Below are positions 28,061-36,684 of a stretch of 64,000 bases of DNA, in pieces (within the stretch, counting starts at the first letter, position 1; each line of letters starts with the position of its first letter). This DNA comes from Bradyrhizobium sp. 199 (GTDB lineage Bacteria > Pseudomonadota > Alphaproteobacteria > Rhizobiales > Xanthobacteraceae). The notes under the pieces are model-generated. The model was not told where the DNA came from. It saw only the letters and a list, made by a program, of their open reading frames with translations, and did not search any database. Position numbers and translations under genes: made by a program. The stretch is taken from positions 620,001 to 684,000 of the forward strand of contig NZ_JADPJI010000002.1 in the NCBI RefSeq assembly GCF_023073355.1, in the 5' to 3' direction.

Positions 28061-29212
28061 ATGCGCTTCCTGTTCAAGACCGACTATGAGGACGACATCA
28101 AGCTGTTCCCGCATTCGGGCTATCTGGTCTCGTACGGCATCCTGCTCGCGCTGCTGTTGATCGCGCCGTTCGTGCTCTCCAGCTATGTGATGAGCCAGCT
28201 CGTCTTCGTCTGCATCTATGCAACCGTTGGCGTCGGGCTTTTGATCCTGACCGGCTTCACCGGCCAGGCCTCGCTCGGACATGCCGCATTCCTCGCCATC
28301 GGGGCCTACACGGCAGCCTATTTGCAGAAATACAACGTGCCGTTCCCGGTCTATTTTCTCGCAGCCGGCGCGTTGACCGGCTTGATCGGCGCTCTGGTCG
28401 GATTTCCCGCCCTGCGCCTGACCGGCATCTATCTCGTCATCGCCACCATCTCGTTTGCCCTGATCGTCGAGGAGATCCTGGCGCGCTGGGAAAGCGTTAC
28501 CCACGGCAACGAGGGCATGCGGGTCAAGACGCTGTCGCTGCTCGGCGTCGCTGTACCGCGCGACAGCCCGACTTTCTATTTCCTCTGTCTCTCGGTGCTG
28601 GTGCTGACCATCGTCGGGACGCTGAACCTCTTGCGCTCGCCGACCGGACGCGCCTTCGTCGCGATCCGCGACAGCGAGACGGCGGCGCGCAGCATGGGCG
28701 TCAATGTCGCGCTCTACAAGGTCAAGTCCTTTGCGATCTCGGCGGCAATCACCGGCTTTGCCGGCGTGCTGTTCGCCCACAAGCTCTCCTTCATTTCGCC
28801 GGAGATGTTCACGCTGCAGCTGTCGATCGAGTTCATCATCGTGATCCTGATCGGCGGCTCATTCAGCCTGCACGGCGCGGTGCTGGGGGCGATCTTCATC
28901 GTGATGATCGATCCGTTCCTGACGTATCTGAAGGACGACATGCCTGGCATGATCGCCGGCATCGCCGCGACGTTCGGCGCCGGCACGGCCACCGCAGGAA
29001 ACATCCAGTCGAAGGTCGCAGCTTTCGCCTCGCTCAACGGCCTGAAGGGCGCGATCTACGGCATCATCATCGTAATGTTCGTGCTGTTCGAGCCGCTCGG
29101 GCTCTACGGCCGCTGGCTGAAGATCAAGCTCTTCTTCCAGCTGTTCCCACTCTACAAGCGCGCCACCTTCAAGCGGCAGAAGATCTACGTGAAGTCGGAG
29201 CGGAACCGATGA
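28061..29212 (+). CDS. livM: Branched-chain amino acid-type ABC permease LivM
   Basis: 383 residues; second permease, starts five bases after livH. Conserved LTGFTGQASLGHAAFLAIGAY near 63-83 and RAFVAIRDSETAARSMGVN near 197. It overlaps livG by ATGA. C-terminal basic tail. Confidence 0.9.
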   Translation: MRFLFKTDYEDDIKLFPHSGYLVSYGILLALLLIAPFVLSSYVMSQLVFVCIYATVGVGLLILTGFTGQASLGHAAFLAIGAYTAAYLQKYNVPFPVYFLAAGALTGLIGALVGFPALRLTGIYLVIATISFALIVEEILARWESVTHGNEGMRVKTLSLLGVAVPRDSPTFYFLCLSVLVLTIVGTLNLLRSPTGRAFVAIRDSETAARSMGVNVALYKVKSFAISAAITGFAGVLFAHKLSFISPEMFTLQLSIEFIIVILIGGSFSLHGAVLGAIFIVMIDPFLTYLKDDMPGMIAGIAATFGAGTATAGNIQSKVAAFASLNGLKGAIYGIIIVMFVLFEPLGLYGRWLKIKLFFQLFPLYKRATFKRQKIYVKSERNR

Positions 29213-29967
29213 GCTATTTCCGCGCCGAGAACCTGTCGCTGCATTTCGGAGGCCTCAAGGCCGTCGATGCGGTGTCCTTCGCGGTCGAGAAGGGCGAGAT
29301 CCTCTCGATCATCGGGCCGAACGGCGCGGGCAAGAGCTCGATCTTCAACCTGATCTCGCGCATCTACCGGCCGACCTCGGGCCGCATCTTCTTCGAGGAC
29401 CAGGACATCACGGAGGAGCCACCCTACGACATCGCAAAACTGGGCATCGCACGGACCTTCCAGAACATCGAGCTGTTCGAGAATGCGACCGTGCTCTCCA
29501 ACCTCCTGGTCGGCCGCCATCGGCACTCGACGACGCAGCTCTGGCAGGAGCTGCTGTTCCTGCCGAGCGTGCGGGCCAACGAGAAGGTGCATCGGCGCAG
29601 GGTCGAGCAGGTCATCGAATTCCTCGATCTCGAACCCTATCGCGACAAGCTGATCTCCGGCCTGCCTTACGGCGTGCGCAAGGTGATTGAGCTGGCACGC
29701 GCGCTTTGCTCGGAGCCGAAGCTGATCCTGCTCGATGAGCCGTCGTCCGGCCTCAATGTCGAGGAGACGGACGACATGTCGTTCTGGATCCGCGACATGA
29801 AAAGCGAGCTCGGCGTCACCGTGCTGATGGTCGAGCACGACATGTCCCTGGTCAACCGCGTCTCCGATCGCGTCATCGCACTGAATTACGGAAGGGTGCT
29901 GGCCATGGGGTCGCCCGCCGACGTGCAGCAGCACCCCGATGTCGTCGCCGCCTATCTGGGAGCCTGA
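29209..29967 (+). CDS. livG: Liv-type ABC ATPase LivG
   Basis: 252 residues; Walker [10 protein letters not shown] 36-44, the LivG-style signature [15 protein letters not shown] near 150-165, Walker B LILLDEP near 172. Coupled by overlap to livM; partner of LivF. Drives uptake of the LivK ligand. Confidence 0.9.
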   Translation: MSYFRAENLSLHFGGLKAVDAVSFAVEKGEILSIIGPNGAGKSSIFNLISRIYRPTSGRIFFEDQDITEEPPYDIAKLGIARTFQNIELFENATVLSNLLVGRHRHSTTQLWQELLFLPSVRANEKVHRRRVEQVIEFLDLEPYRDKLISGLPYGVRKVIELARALCSEPKLILLDEPSSGLNVEETDDMSFWIRDMKSELGVTVLMVEHDMSLVNRVSDRVIALNYGRVLAMGSPADVQQHPDVVAAYLGA

Positions 29968-29971
29968 GGCG

Positions 29972-30760
29972 ATGGATGCGATCGCGACACCCGAGACTAT
30001 CCTGAAGCTCTCCAACATCGAGAGCTATTACGGGCCGATCATGGCGATCCGCGGCATCTCGCTGGAAGTGCCGCGCGGCCGCATCGTCACGCTGCTGGGG
30101 GCCAACGGCGCCGGCAAGACCACCGTGCTGAAGACCATCTCGGGCATTCTCGATCCGCAGAAGGGCTCGATCGAATTCCTGGGCAAGCCGATCCAGCGCA
30201 TGGAAGCCGACAGGATCGTGCGGCTCGGCCTCAGCCATGTGCCGGAAGGACGCGAGGTCTTCCCGTTCCTGTCCGTGCGCGAAAACCTGATGATGGGGGC
30301 CTATCCGCGCAAGGATCGCGACGGAGTCGCAGAGGATATCGATCGCGTTTACGGCTATTTCCCGCGCCTGAAGGAGCGCATCAACCAGCCGGCCGGCCAG
30401 CTCTCCGGCGGCGAGCAGCAGATGCTGGCGATTGGGCGCGCCCTGATGAACCGGCCGACGCTGCTCTTGCTCGACGAGCCCTCGCTCGGCCTGTCGCCGC
30501 TGCTGGTGAAGGAAATCTTCGCCATCATCCGCCGCGTCAATGAGGAGCAGGGCATGTCGATCCTGCTGGTCGAGCAGAACGCCAAGGTCGCGCTGGAGAC
30601 CGCGCATTACGGCTATGTGCTGGAGATCGGCCGCATCGTGATGAACGACAGCTGCGACCGCTTGATGCATTCACAGGACATCCAGGAGTTCTACCTTGGT
30701 GCCAAGGAAGCGGGCGCGCGGGGCGAGCGGCGCTGGAAGAAGAAGAAGACGTGGCGGTGA
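29972..30760 (+). CDS. livF: Liv-type ABC ATPase LivF
   Basis: 262 residues from ATG 29972; Walker A GANGAGKTT about 42-50, LSGGEQQMLAIGRAL from about 144, Walker B LLLLDEP near 165. A Lys/Arg-rich tail (RRWKKKKTWR) closes the protein. The longer frame from 29939 overlaps livG and is not preferred. Confidence 0.9.
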   Translation: MDAIATPETILKLSNIESYYGPIMAIRGISLEVPRGRIVTLLGANGAGKTTVLKTISGILDPQKGSIEFLGKPIQRMEADRIVRLGLSHVPEGREVFPFLSVRENLMMGAYPRKDRDGVAEDIDRVYGYFPRLKERINQPAGQLSGGEQQMLAIGRALMNRPTLLLLDEPSLGLSPLLVKEIFAIIRRVNEEQGMSILLVEQNAKVALETAHYGYVLEIGRIVMNDSCDRLMHSQDIQEFYLGAKEAGARGERRWKKKKTWR

Positions 30761-30856
30761 GGAAGAGCTGGCAGTAAGATGAGATTGCCCATCCGCAAGC
30801 AAAGACCGCCGGCAAGGCAGGCAGCGGAGGGCAGAAGCGACAAGGAGGAGAGACGC

Positions 30857-32695
30857 ATGGCCCGGCCGGCGGTGCTGACGGTCGCTGACACGATCGCAAA
30901 GAGCTTTTTGCGCGCTACGGAGACGCGGGGCGAGCGGCCGGCGATCCGCGAGAAGAAATTCGGGATATGGCAGCCGACGAGCTGGCGCGAGTGGCTGGAG
31001 ATATCGAAGGAGATTGCCTACGCGCTTCGCGCCTCCGGCTTCATGCCCGGCGACGTCGCCTCCATCATCGCCAACGCCGTTCCCGAATGGGTCCATGCCG
31101 ACATGGGCATCCTGTGCGCCGGCGGCGTGGCCTCGGGCATCTACCCGACCGATGCATCGTCCCAGGTTGAATATCTCGTCAACGATTCCAGAACGAAAGT
31201 GATCTTCGCCGGGGACGAGGAGCAGCTTGACAAGATCCTCGCCTGCCGCGCTCGCTGCGCGAGCTTGCAGAAGATCATTGTGTTCGACATGGAGGGCCTG
31301 AGCGGCTTCTCCGACGACATGGTGATGTCACTCGACGAATTTCGCGCGCTCGGCCGCAATCACATGGTCGGCCGCGAAACGTTGTGGCAGGAGATGATCG
31401 ACAGCCGCGGCGCCGGAGATCTCGCGATCCTCGTCTATACGTCCGGTACGACCGGTCCGCCCAAGGGCGCGATGCACGCCAACCGCAGCGTCACGCATCA
31501 GATGCGGCACGCCAACGACTTCATTCCGGCGCGGGACGACGATGAGCGGTTGCTCTTCCTGCCGCTGTGCCACGTCGCCGAGCGCGTCGGTGGCTACTAC
31601 ATCTCGGTCGCGCTCGGCTCGGTGATGAATTTCGCCGAAAGCACGGAGACCGTGCCGGACAATCTGCGCGAGGTGCAGCCGACCATTTTTCTCGCGGTGC
31701 CGCGCATCTGGGAGAAATTCTATTCCGCCATCACCATCGCGCTGAAGGATGCGACCCCGCTCCAGCAATGGGTCTATCGCCGCGCAATGGACATCGGCTA
31801 TCGCATGGTCGATTGTCGGCTCGAGTGCAAGGCGCCGCCACTGTCGCTGCGCATCGCCAACCGTCTCGCCTATCGCATCGCATTTCGCAACATTCGCCGG
31901 ATGATCGGGCTCGACCGTTGCCGCGTCGCCTTCACCGGCGCGGCGCCGATCGCGCCGGAGCTGATCCGCTGGTATCTCGCGCTCGGAATCGACATTCACG
32001 AAGTCTACGGCCAGACCGAGAATTGCGGCGTGGCCACCATGATGCCGGCGGAGCGGATCAAGCTCGGCTCGGTCGGGACGGCGGTGTCCTGGGGCGAGGT
32101 CGCGCTGTCGCCCGACGGCGAGATACTCATCAAGGGCGACTTCCTGTTCATGGGCTATCTGAATCAGCCGGAGAAGACCGCCGAGACCATCGATTCCCGA
32201 GGCTGGCTGCACACCGGCGATGTCGGCAGCATCGACAATGAAGGCTTCGTCCGGATCACCGACCGGATGAAGGACATCATCATCACCTCCGGCGGCAAGA
32301 ACATCACGCCGTCCGAGATCGAGAACCAGCTCAAATTTTCGCCCTACATCTCGGACGCCGTGGTGATCGGCGACAAGCGGCCGTACCTGACCTGCCTCGT
32401 GATGATCGACCAGGAGAATGTCGAGAAGTTCGCGCAGGATCACGACATCCCCTTCACCAACTATGCCAGCCTGTGCCGGGCGACGGAGATCCAGGACCTG
32501 ATCTGGCGCGAGATCGAGCAGGTCAACGGCAATTTTGCCCGCGTCGAAGCCATCAAGAAATTCTACCTGATCGAGCGCCAGCTCACGCCGGAAGACGAAG
32601 AACTGACCCCGACCATGAAGCTGAAGCGCGGTTTCGTGAACAAGCGCTACGCTGCCGAGATTGAAGCGATGTATCGCCAGCGCGCGGTGGCGTGA
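30857..32695 (+). CDS. AMP-binding acid:CoA ligase (long-chain/aryl type) in the liv operon
   Basis: 612 residues of the ANL superfamily: LVYTSGTTGPPKGAMHAN near 192-208, VYGQTEN near 387, hinge DRMKDIIITSGGKNI near 470. The length and the large C-terminal domain fit FACL/FadD15-like ligases, which activate fatty or phenyl-alkyl acids. A strong AAGGAGGAG precedes the ATG. Placement between livF and livK suggests the imported substrate is an acid that is made into a CoA ester on entry (inference). Confidence 0.88.
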   Translation: MARPAVLTVADTIAKSFLRATETRGERPAIREKKFGIWQPTSWREWLEISKEIAYALRASGFMPGDVASIIANAVPEWVHADMGILCAGGVASGIYPTDASSQVEYLVNDSRTKVIFAGDEEQLDKILACRARCASLQKIIVFDMEGLSGFSDDMVMSLDEFRALGRNHMVGRETLWQEMIDSRGAGDLAILVYTSGTTGPPKGAMHANRSVTHQMRHANDFIPARDDDERLLFLPLCHVAERVGGYYISVALGSVMNFAESTETVPDNLREVQPTIFLAVPRIWEKFYSAITIALKDATPLQQWVYRRAMDIGYRMVDCRLECKAPPLSLRIANRLAYRIAFRNIRRMIGLDRCRVAFTGAAPIAPELIRWYLALGIDIHEVYGQTENCGVATMMPAERIKLGSVGTAVSWGEVALSPDGEILIKGDFLFMGYLNQPEKTAETIDSRGWLHTGDVGSIDNEGFVRITDRMKDIIITSGGKNITPSEIENQLKFSPYISDAVVIGDKRPYLTCLVMIDQENVEKFAQDHDIPFTNYASLCRATEIQDLIWREIEQVNGNFARVEAIKKFYLIERQLTPEDEELTPTMKLKRGFVNKRYAAEIEAMYRQRAVA

Positions 32696-32776
32696 GGCGT
32701 CGGACCATTCGGGAAAGCGAAGGAGCGATGGCCCCCGCCCTTCGCGTGACACGGGCCTTTAGGAGAGGAGACGTCA

Positions 32777-33976
32777 ATGTCGAAATCGTTCAGCGCATTC
32801 GGCCTCGCTGTGGGTGCCGTGGTGCTCACCTGTCTGCCGGCCACAGCGCAAACCAAGGTCACCAATGACGGTATCTCGGCAACCGAGATCGTCCTCGGCT
32901 CGCATCAGGACCTGTCGGGCCCGATCAAGGGCTGGGGCGTCCCGGTCGCAAATGGCATGAAGATGGCAACCGAGGAGGTCAATGCGGCGGGCGGCATCAA
33001 CGGCCGCAAGATCCGGCTGGTCATCGAGGACAGCGGCTACGATCCCAAGAAGGCCGTACTGGCATCGCAGAAGCTGATCGAGCGCGACAAGATCTTCGCG
33101 ATGGTGGGACCGATGGGGTCGCCGACCGTACTGGCCGCGCAGGACATCCTGCTCGACGCCGGCGTGCTTCAGCTCTTCCCGCTGACGGCGGCCGAGTTCA
33201 CCTTCAAGTTCGACCCGGCCAAGCCGCAGGAGCGGCTGAAGTTCAACAACCTCCTGCCCTATGTCGAGAGCACGCGCGCAGCGCTCAAATACATGATCGA
33301 GGCAAAGAATTTCAAGAAGCCGTGCATCATGCATCAGGACGACGAGTACGGAAAAAACGTGCTCGATGGTTTTAACCAGCAGCTCGCCGCCATGAAGGTG
33401 CAGCCGGCGTCGATCACGAGCTACAAGCGCGGCGCCTCCGACTTCTCGGCGCAGGTCGCCAAGATGAAATCCGACGGCTGCGACCTCGTCGTGCTCGGCG
33501 CCGTCCTCCGTGAGCCTATCGGCACCATGGCCGAGGCCAAGAAGCTCGGCTGGGAGGTCACCTTCCTCGGTGCCACGCCCGTTAACGTGCTCGAAGTGCC
33601 GGCGCTCGGCAAGGAAGTGGTGGAAGGCTTGTATGCCGCTTCGAACTTCGAAATTCCTTACGAAGACACTGCGAAGGGAAAGGTGAAGGACTGGCTCGTC
33701 AATTATAAGAAGACGTTCAACGCCGACGCCAACACCCAGGCCATCATTGGCTACAATGCGGTGATGACGTTCGCGCATTATGCCAACAAGGCTGGCAAGG
33801 ATCTCACTGGCCAGAAGATGCTCGACGCGCTCGAGTCCGGTGACAAGTTCCAGGATATCTTCAATTCGCCGCCGACCGTGTTCTCGAAGACCAACCATCT
33901 CGCCACGACCGTCACCCAGGTGCAGCAGGTGAAGAACGGCCGCTGGGTGCTGGTGAAGGACAATCTGATGTTTTGA
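32777..33976 (+). CDS. livK: Liv-type periplasmic substrate-binding protein
   Basis: 399 residues with a signal peptide ending ATAQ (residue 25). Type I binding fold: ATEIVLGSHQDLSGPIKGWG, then NAAGGINGRKI, then a long central part with ...VRYD-type segments and the FMHQDDEYGKN-like stretch at about 188. Longer than E. coli LivK, typical of rhizobial multi-substrate binding proteins. AGGAGAGGAG precedes the ATG. Last gene of the operon. Confidence 0.88.
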   Translation: MSKSFSAFGLAVGAVVLTCLPATAQTKVTNDGISATEIVLGSHQDLSGPIKGWGVPVANGMKMATEEVNAAGGINGRKIRLVIEDSGYDPKKAVLASQKLIERDKIFAMVGPMGSPTVLAAQDILLDAGVLQLFPLTAAEFTFKFDPAKPQERLKFNNLLPYVESTRAALKYMIEAKNFKKPCIMHQDDEYGKNVLDGFNQQLAAMKVQPASITSYKRGASDFSAQVAKMKSDGCDLVVLGAVLREPIGTMAEAKKLGWEVTFLGATPVNVLEVPALGKEVVEGLYAASNFEIPYEDTAKGKVKDWLVNYKKTFNADANTQAIIGYNAVMTFAHYANKAGKDLTGQKMLDALESGDKFQDIFNSPPTVFSKTNHLATTVTQVQQVKNGRWVLVKDNLMF

Positions 33977-33987
33977 TGCTTCTGCGC

Positions 33988-34019
33988 CTCTCCCCGCGTG
34001 CGTCCGCGTGCGGGGAGAG
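33988..34019 (+). other. Hairpin after livK
   Basis: Perfect 10-bp stem CTCTCCCCGC/GCGGGGAGAG around a 12-base loop, 11 bases after the stop. No T-run follows, so it may be a REP-derived stabiliser or a weak transcript end for the operon; a related GCGGGGAGAG block recurs at about 34095. Confidence 0.5.
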
Positions 34020-34112
34020 GCGGGAATTTGCGATACAATTCCGGGTAAGGGGGAGTATCCGCGAGTCCGTCTTTCACCGTCTGCCCCGTAAGAGCGGGGA
34101 GAGAGAGGGAGC

Positions 34113-35237
34113 CTACGATCCCCCGCTCGCAGTGCCTGAATTCACGGGGGCCAGCTCGTCCTCGCGGCAACGCCAGCCATCGGCGGCTTTCACGAAAGCA
34201 AATGTCCGCTGGATCCGGAGCCGGCGCGTGACATTGAAGGCTTCCGCGGAACGCTCCTTGTTGCCGGCTCCCGGCTGCGGACGACCTGTCCTGGCGTCCC
34301 AGCAGGTGCCGGTGCAGCTGGAGGCGACCTTGCTGCACATGGTGAAGGGCGCCAGCACGGCCATCTCGATCTCACCCGTGACCTGCGCCTCCTGCTCGGT
34401 GACCTGGCTGTCGATCGCGTAGACGCGGTTGATGCGGAGGAAGTTGCCGCACGAATTGGCCGCGTGGATGCGCGCCGCGCAGAAGTCGACCGCGTCGGTG
34501 TCGGGGATGCGGGCCGCGACCTGCCGGCCGAACACCTTCTTAGAGTCGCCCTTCGCCGCACGGATCTCGTCCGTCTTGCGCTTTAAATGGTCCGCAAGGC
34601 ACTCCTCCGCGGTTTCGAGCTCGTGGAGCGGCACATTCTCCTTGTCGACCAGATTGCATTTGCGGTCGCGCTCGCGGGTCCACCTGTCATATTCGGCGAA
34701 CGCAAAGCGCGCCGCGGTGGGGTCCAGCTTGCCGATCAGGCCGAGCACCTGGCCGTTGAGCTCGGTTTCGGCCAGCGCCAGCGACGGATCCGCACAGATC
34801 AGCGCGCCCGCTGCGGTGTTGGTTGCGAGGCAGTCGAAATCAGGATCGCGCAGGATCGCGGCGCGCTCCTCGGTCACCTTGAGCAGGCAGGCCTTCACCT
34901 GATCGAAATCGTCCGTGCGGATCGCGGTCTGGCCGACGATGCCGCAACTGAGGTTGCGCTGGCGGATCCAGATCGCATTTTCCTCGATCGCAGGCAGACG
35001 ATCGGGTAGACGGGCGAGCCGACCCTCGATCGCCGAGCTCAGCTTCTCGGCGGCGGCGGCGAGCGTGACGTCACCGCAGAACATTTGATTGCCGGGATCG
35101 CGGATCTGCTGGCAGTTGTTCCTGGCAAACAGCGGCAGCCTGTCGGCCACGGTGCGGTCGGATGGGCCGGATTGCGCCAAGCCCGGAGCCGCCGGCAAGA
35201 CCAGCAGCGCAAGCACAGTCGGCACGATGAACCGCAT
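34113..35237 (-). CDS. Secreted protein with two tandem LprI/DUF1311-like domains
   Basis: 374 residues with a signal peptide (to GLAQ, residue 22). Two lysozyme-inhibitor-LprI-like modules: FCGDVTLAAAAEKLSSAIEG...WIRQRNLSC (about 53-125) and LICADPSLALAETELNG...WTRERDRKC (about 145-240), each with the Trp/Arg/Cys signature of the DUF1311 family. The C-terminal third is unrelated and Cys-rich. Periplasmic or surface protein; inhibition of lysozyme is a family possibility, not shown here. Confidence 0.65.
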   Translation of the reverse strand: MRFIVPTVLALLVLPAAPGLAQSGPSDRTVADRLPLFARNNCQQIRDPGNQMFCGDVTLAAAAEKLSSAIEGRLARLPDRLPAIEENAIWIRQRNLSCGIVGQTAIRTDDFDQVKACLLKVTEERAAILRDPDFDCLATNTAAGALICADPSLALAETELNGQVLGLIGKLDPTAARFAFAEYDRWTRERDRKCNLVDKENVPLHELETAEECLADHLKRKTDEIRAAKGDSKKVFGRQVAARIPDTDAVDFCAARIHAANSCGNFLRINRVYAIDSQVTEQEAQVTGEIEMAVLAPFTMCSKVASSCTGTCWDARTGRPQPGAGNKERSAEAFNVTRRLRIQRTFAFVKAADGWRCREDELAPVNSGTASGGS

Positions 35238-35332
35238 TCCAGTCGCCCCCGCATGGAAGGCGCCATGCTAGCGGTTCGGGTCGCGCGGTGGAATGGGTTT
35301 GTGACGGACGGTTGGCTACCAGAACGCTACAA

Positions 35333-36064
35333 TCAACGTGCCTCGGGGGCGACCATCGAGAACCGCGCGGGTTCGTCGACATATTTCATCACGGCCGACT
35401 GGTACAGTGTGAACAGCGGTTGGTAGCCCCGCACAGCGTCGTCCTCGACCATCGCCATGCGGCGGTTGTCGAGCATCAGCCAGTGCCCGTCGAGCTTTGC
35501 GGCGACGACCGCATGCTCTTCGCCGGCCCTGACGTCGCGCACCACGACGATGCGGAGGTCCTCAGGCAGAATGCCGGCAAGCCGCAGCGCGGCCAGCTTG
35601 GCAACGGCGTAGTCCTCGCAATCGCCGGCGCCGCGGGCGAAGGTCGCAAGCGGCGAACTCCAGACGTCGTCGATGCCGTCATTGGCGGCCCGAATGGCAA
35701 GGTTGATGGCGCGGTTGGTCTCGCCGAGCCGCGCGCGGCCCTCGCGGGCGCGGGCCTGATCGACGATGGCGAGCAGTTTCACGGCGGCAGGCGATGCGCA
35801 ATTGTCCCGGTCGCCGTCGCAGAGCGCAAGCTGCACCATGTCGTCGTCGAGCCTGTTCTTCAGCGCGGACCATTTCTGCTGCAGGCTGCCGGTCGAGATG
35901 GCAAAGGCGAACACGCCGAACGGCTCGGCGGATTTGCGTACGAGAAGGCCTGCTCCAGGCGACAGCAGCGTGCCGGCGCGAAGCTCGGCGGCCGATCCGA
36001 GCAGGACCAATCCGCACAGGATAAGGATCGCGCGCCAAGCGCGCGAGCGAGCAGTCGTCTCCAT
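35333..36064 (-). CDS. LapG-like transglutaminase-fold cysteine protease (BTLCP/DUF920)
   Basis: 243 residues with an N-terminal signal/anchor (about 10-30). Catalytic triad visible: Cys149 (GAGDCEDYAVAK), His184 (GEEHAVV), Asp199 (LMLDNRR). BTLCP proteases include LapG, which cuts large adhesins near the N-terminus under control of the c-di-GMP receptor LapD. The gene is divergent from the giant adhesin gene, a placement that suggests the adhesin is its substrate (inference). No LapD is in the window. Confidence 0.8.
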   Translation of the reverse strand: METTARSRAWRAILILCGLVLLGSAAELRAGTLLSPGAGLLVRKSAEPFGVFAFAISTGSLQQKWSALKNRLDDDMVQLALCDGDRDNCASPAAVKLLAIVDQARAREGRARLGETNRAINLAIRAANDGIDDVWSSPLATFARGAGDCEDYAVAKLAALRLAGILPEDLRIVVVRDVRAGEEHAVVAAKLDGHWLMLDNRRMAMVEDDAVRGYQPLFTLYQSAVMKYVDEPARFSMVAPEAR

Positions 36065-36228
36065 CTGACATCCCCTTCCCGGGCTTCGCCAGGTCCCCCT
36101 CGACCTCGACGCGCCGGGCTTTGTTGCTTTCGTGGAGATAGTGCGAGACGGGCCGTTTTGTTCTGCTTAACGCGCCGGGAGGGGTTCCCAAAACCGGGGA
36201 ATAGGCTGAAACGGGCCTCCCCATATTG

Positions 36229-36242
36229 CGTAAAATTTTACG
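36229..36242. promoter_or_regulatory. 14-bp perfect palindrome, candidate operator
   Basis: CGTAAAATTTTACG. It lies 165 bases upstream of the protease gene and about 440 bases before the adhesin start. Its symmetry fits a dimeric regulator. Confidence 0.4.
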
Positions 36243-36265
36243 ATCCGGAGGCTAGGAGGTGTCTG

Positions 36266-36304
36266 ATGCCGCCTAAAGGGGGCAATTGCAGACACAGGTT
36301 GTAG
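36266..36304 (+). CDS. Possible 12-residue leader peptide upstream of the adhesin
   Basis: ATG...TAG encoding MPPKGGNCRHRL, with AGGAGGTG five bases upstream, the best ribosome binding site in this region. It may be an upstream regulatory ORF for the adhesin transcript or a chance match. No known leader type recognised. Confidence 0.35.
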   Translation: MPPKGGNCRHRL

Positions 36305-36684
36305 GAGAGCCGAATCTGCGTTCCATGGCTAATGACCCCCTATTTCATGGGGTTCTGTTAGTTAGGTCACAGATTTAACTCCGTATTTGCCGCAGGATGC
36401 TGCGAGCCCTCGCGAAGGAAAGATGGCACAAGTATCTGCCCGGCGACTATACAGCAGGATACTCTGGATGACTGGAAATGCGTGGAAACAGACCGGATTC
36501 GACTTCACAATATTTTAGGTATTACTTTGGTTTCTCTGGACTGGTTCCGACCCGCGGGGCCTTCAGAAGCCAAGTGACGCGAAATCACACAAGCAATAGA
36601 TGGTATCGCTAAGGACTTGCTAATGGTATGCAAGCATAGACCGTCGATACTTACTTAAATTTTAACCCTTTTTACGGTGCCCGG

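Larger units (their letters stand above)
36065..36684. other. Long AT-rich intergenic region upstream of the adhesin gene
   Basis: 620 bases of distinctly lower GC than the flanks. It holds a 14-bp palindrome (36229-36242), a 12-residue frame with a strong ribosome site (36266-36304), a short hairpin (36335-36353) and no larger gene. It must carry the promoters of both the protease (minus) and the adhesin (plus). The AT richness near 36490-36670 fits a promoter or nucleoid-protein binding region. Confidence 0.6.

Noticed and set aside
33988-34019. Classic terminator after livK
   Set aside because: Good stem but no T-run; kept only as an unspecified hairpin.
36410-36530. Short frames in the AT-rich leader (24 and 16 residues)
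   Set aside because: No supporting ribosome site and no conserved features.
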